Positions 19,640-21,967 of a stretch of 21,967 bases of DNA are shown here, piece by piece. The notes beneath the pieces were generated by a model. The model was not told where the DNA came from and ran no database searches. It worked only from the letters and a program-made list of their open reading frames with translations. Within the stretch, counting starts at the first letter, position 1. Each line of letters begins with the position of its first letter. The DNA lies in NCBI GenBank assembly GCA_023414975.1, contig JAEZMI010000389.1, positions 1-21,967 on the forward strand, written 5' to 3'. Both the position numbers and the translations under genes were made by a program. The DNA is from Pseudomonadota bacterium (GTDB lineage: Bacteria; Pseudomonadota; Alphaproteobacteria; Rhizobiales; Xanthobacteraceae).

Positions 19640-21967
19640 ATGGGGACGGGCGAGGCCGGCCATTGGCGGGGTGGGGAGCTGGACGTGGCGGCTGCGCTGG
19701 CGCTCGCCGAGGCACGCGACCTGCCCGCCCTCATGGCTGCCGCCGCGCGGCGGCGTGACGAGGCCTATGGCGCGACCGTTACCGTGTCGCGAAAGGTCTT
19801 CATCCCGTTGACGCAGCTGTGTCGGGACGTGTGTCATTATTGTACCTTCGCGCACCCGCCGCGGAAGGGGCAGCGTGCGTTTCTGACCGCGGAAGAGGTG
19901 CTGGACATCGCCCGCGCCGGCGCCCGCGTCGGCTGTGACGAGGCGCTGTTCACCCTGGGCGACAAGCCCGAGCTCCGTTACGCGGTGGTCCGGGAGGAAC
20001 TCGCCCGGTTGGGGCACGCCACCACGCTCGATTACCTGCAGGCCATGGCCGGGCTGGTGCTCAGGGAAACCGGCCTTCTGCCGCACATCAATGCCGGCGT
20101 CATGGACGAGGACGACCTTGCCCGGCTGCGCGAGGTCTCGGCCTCGCAGGGCATGATGATCGAAACGACGGCCGAGCGTCTCGCCGCGCGCGGCGGTCCG
20201 CATTTCGGCTCGCCGGACAAGCTTCCCGCTGTAAGGCTGGCGACGCTGGAGGCGGCCGGGCGTGCGCGCGTGCCCTTCACGACCGGTCTGCTCATCGGCA
20301 TCGGGGAGACGCGGCGCGAGCGGATCGAGGCCCTTCTGGCCATCCGCGACAGCCACGCCCGGCACGGCCATGTGCAGGAAGTCATCATCCAGAACTTCCG
20401 CGCCAAACCCGGCACGAAGATGGCCGGAGCGGCAGAGCCCTCCCTCGACGAGCATCTGTGGACCGTCGCCGTGGCGCGGCTCATCCTGCCGACGGAGATT
20501 TCCCTTCAGGCGCCGCCCAATCTCCAGCCGGAGGGCCTGAAGACGCTGGTCGATGCCGGTATCAATGACTGGGGCGGTGTCTCGCCGGTGACGCCGGACC
20601 ATGTGAATCCGGAGGCGCCCTGGCCGGCGCTGGCCTCGCTGGGGGCGGCGACGGCCCGTTCGGGCAAGGTCCTGGCGCCCCGGCTCGCGGTCTATCCGCG
20701 CTATCTCGAGCGGCGCGCCACCTGGCTCCACCGGGATGTCGCGCCCCACGTGCTGCGCCGCGCGGACGGCGCGGGCCTCGCCCATGAGAGCGCCTGGCGG
20801 GTCGGCGAGGAGGAACGCGTCGGCATTGTCGACTGGCCCGCCGCGCCGGCTCTGGCGCGCGAGGACACCGTGTTCGACGCTATTCTCGACGCGGCGTTCG
20901 CCGGGCGCGAGCTCGCGGAGGCCGACATCGCCACACTCTTCAACGCGCGCGGCGCACGGGCGCGGCGGGTCTTCGAGGCGGCGGATGATCTGCGGCGGGA
21001 GACGGTCGGCGACACGGTTTCCTACGTCGTCACGCGCAACATCAACTACACCAATGTCTGCGCCTATCGCTGCGGCTTCTGCGCCTTCTCCAAGGGGCGC
21101 CAGCATGCCCATCTGCGCGGCCGGCCCTATGAGCTCGACCTCGGTGAGATCCAGCGCCGCACCCGTGAGGCGTGGGAGCGCGGGGCCACCGAAGTCTGCA
21201 TGCAGGGCGGCATCCACCCGGACTTTTCCGGCGAGACCTATCTCGCCATCCTTCGCGCGGTGAAGGCGGCGGTGCCGCAGATCCACGTCCACGCCTTCTC
21301 GGCGCTTGAGGTGCGTCACGGCGCGGCGACGCTTGGCGTGCCCGTGCCGGCATTTCTGGAGATGCTGAAGGAAGCTGGGCTTGGCTCGCTTCCCGGCACG
21401 GCGGCGGAGATCCTCGATGACGAGGTGCGCGCCGTCATCTGCGCGGACAAGCTGACGACCGATGAATGGCTGGAGACCATCGGCGCCGCCCATCGCGTCG
21501 GGCTGCGCACCACCTCCACCATCATGTTCGGCCATGTCGACGGCTATCATCACTGGGCCCGCCATCTGCTGCGGCTGCGGCGCCTTCAGGCGGAGACCGG
21601 CGGCATCAGCGAGTTCGTGCCGCTGCCCTTCCTGCATATGGAGGCGCCGTTGTACCTCAAGGGCGGCACCCGCGCCGGTCCCAGCCGCCGCGAGGCGCTG
21701 TTGATGCACGCGGTGGGGCGGCTCGCCCTCCATCCGCTCATCCCCAACATTCAGGCCTCCTGGGTGAAGCTCGGCGAAGGCGGCATCGTCGCGGCGCTGA
21801 AGGCGGGTGCGAACGACATCGGCGGCACGTTGATGGACGAATCGATCAGCCGCGCGGCCGGCGGCATGCACGGCCAGGAATTCCCGCCGGATCGCATGGA
21901 GGCCGCCATTCTCGCCGCCGGTCGCCTCGCTCGCCAGCGCACAACGCTCTATGCGGATGCCCCCTCG
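19640..21967 (+). CDS. fbiC: FO synthase, fused CofG-CofH (F420 biosynthesis), 3' end beyond the window
   Basis: The frame opens at ATG 19640, three bases after the pxpA stop, and stays open to the last base, giving 776 residues without a stop. Two radical-SAM domains are present. The first has FIPLTQLCRDVCHYCTF with cluster cysteines C61, C65 and C68 (CofG type). The second has NINYTNVCAYRCGFCAF with C474, C478 and C481 (CofH type). Other signatures are 'TTGLLIGIGETRRERIEAL', 'VIIQNFRAKPGTKM', 'EVCMQGGIHPDFSGETY', 'HAFSALEV' and 'GGTLMDESISRAAGG'. The enzyme makes 7,8-didemethyl-8-hydroxy-5-deazariboflavin (FO) from tyrosine and a flavin precursor. F420 genes are known in some alphaproteobacteria. 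GAAGG inside the end of pxpA can serve as ribosome binding site, so the two genes are almost certainly cotranscribed. Confidence 0.95.
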   Translation, partial: MGTGEAGHWRGGELDVAAALALAEARDLPALMAAAARRRDEAYGATVTVSRKVFIPLTQLCRDVCHYCTFAHPPRKGQRAFLTAEEVLDIARAGARVGCDEALFTLGDKPELRYAVVREELARLGHATTLDYLQAMAGLVLRETGLLPHINAGVMDEDDLARLREVSASQGMMIETTAERLAARGGPHFGSPDKLPAVRLATLEAAGRARVPFTTGLLIGIGETRRERIEALLAIRDSHARHGHVQEVIIQNFRAKPGTKMAGAAEPSLDEHLWTVAVARLILPTEISLQAPPNLQPEGLKTLVDAGINDWGGVSPVTPDHVNPEAPWPALASLGAATARSGKVLAPRLAVYPRYLERRATWLHRDVAPHVLRRADGAGLAHESAWRVGEEERVGIVDWPAAPALAREDTVFDAILDAAFAGRELAEADIATLFNARGARARRVFEAADDLRRETVGDTVSYVVTRNINYTNVCAYRCGFCAFSKGRQHAHLRGRPYELDLGEIQRRTREAWERGATEVCMQGGIHPDFSGETYLAILRAVKAAVPQIHVHAFSALEVRHGAATLGVPVPAFLEMLKEAGLGSLPGTAAEILDDEVRAVICADKLTTDEWLETIGAAHRVGLRTTSTIMFGHVDGYHHWARHLLRLRRLQAETGGISEFVPLPFLHMEAPLYLKGGTRAGPSRREALLMHAVGRLALHPLIPNIQASWVKLGEGGIVAALKAGANDIGGTLMDESISRAAGGMHGQEFPPDRMEAAILAAGRLARQRTTLYADAPS

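Noticed and set aside
18824..21871. A 1015-codon open frame on the minus strand opposite pxpA and fbiC
   Set aside because: The plus strand carries complete PxpA and FbiC signatures. The antisense translation is Arg/His/Asp-rich with no domain, so it is a shadow.

Overview
This window reads as a chromosomal piece of a high-GC alphaproteobacterium, most likely Hyphomicrobiales (Rhizobiales), perhaps near Xanthobacteraceae. Reasons: the codon usage is strongly G/C-ending; there are two copies of the GTCATGCCCGGG...CATGAC palindromic intergenic element typical of that order; and the gene families are those of metabolically versatile soil alphaproteobacteria. The genus cannot be fixed from the sequence alone. 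No RNA gene, IS element, phage gene or CRISPR array is visible. Coding density is high, and no gene-free stretch exceeds 300 bases.

Region A (1-8848, + strand) looks like one long catabolic transcription unit. It holds the tail of a UgpC-type ABC ATPase, a secreted family-1 solute-binding protein, two permeases, an acetamidase/formamidase-family amidase, a luciferase-like (LLM) flavin monooxygenase, a small gluconate-dehydrogenase-subunit-3-like protein, its probable partner GMC oxidoreductase, and a PRPP-binding phosphoribosyltransferase. A REP-like hairpin lies after the binding-protein gene and a palindromic repeat lies between the two permease genes. A second copy of that repeat lies just after the phosphoribosyltransferase.

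Region B (9132-16033) is a divergent pair of molybdenum-hydroxylase units. One large subunit stands alone on the minus strand. A second, divergent large subunit on the plus strand is translationally coupled to an FAD subunit and to a fused [2Fe-2S]-CoxG protein. The motifs (AYRGAGR, PYRGVAR) are not those of true CO dehydrogenase, so the substrate is unknown. Both large subunits may share the single set of electron-transfer subunits.

Region C (16067-21967) holds a HutC-type GntR/UTRA regulator, pxpC and pxpB on the minus strand. Divergently, on the plus strand, lie pxpA and, only three bases later, fbiC. fbiC is a fused CofG-CofH FO synthase that makes the deazaflavin chromophore of coenzyme F420, and it runs off the window end. 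A perfect 12-4-12 inverted repeat sits between pxpB and pxpA. Half-sites like it recur upstream of gntR and between the two molybdenum-hydroxylase units, suggesting one regulator ties regions B and C together.

Taken together the window looks like an undescribed pathway for taking up and breaking down a nitrogen-containing, probably cyclic amide or N-heterocyclic compound. The proposed steps are import, molybdenum-dependent hydroxylation, flavin (FMN or possibly F420) dependent oxygenation, amide or lactam opening by the FmdA-type amidase and/or PxpABC, and oxidation by the GMC pair. The gene families are well supported by motifs; the pathway, its substrate and the F420 link are inference.
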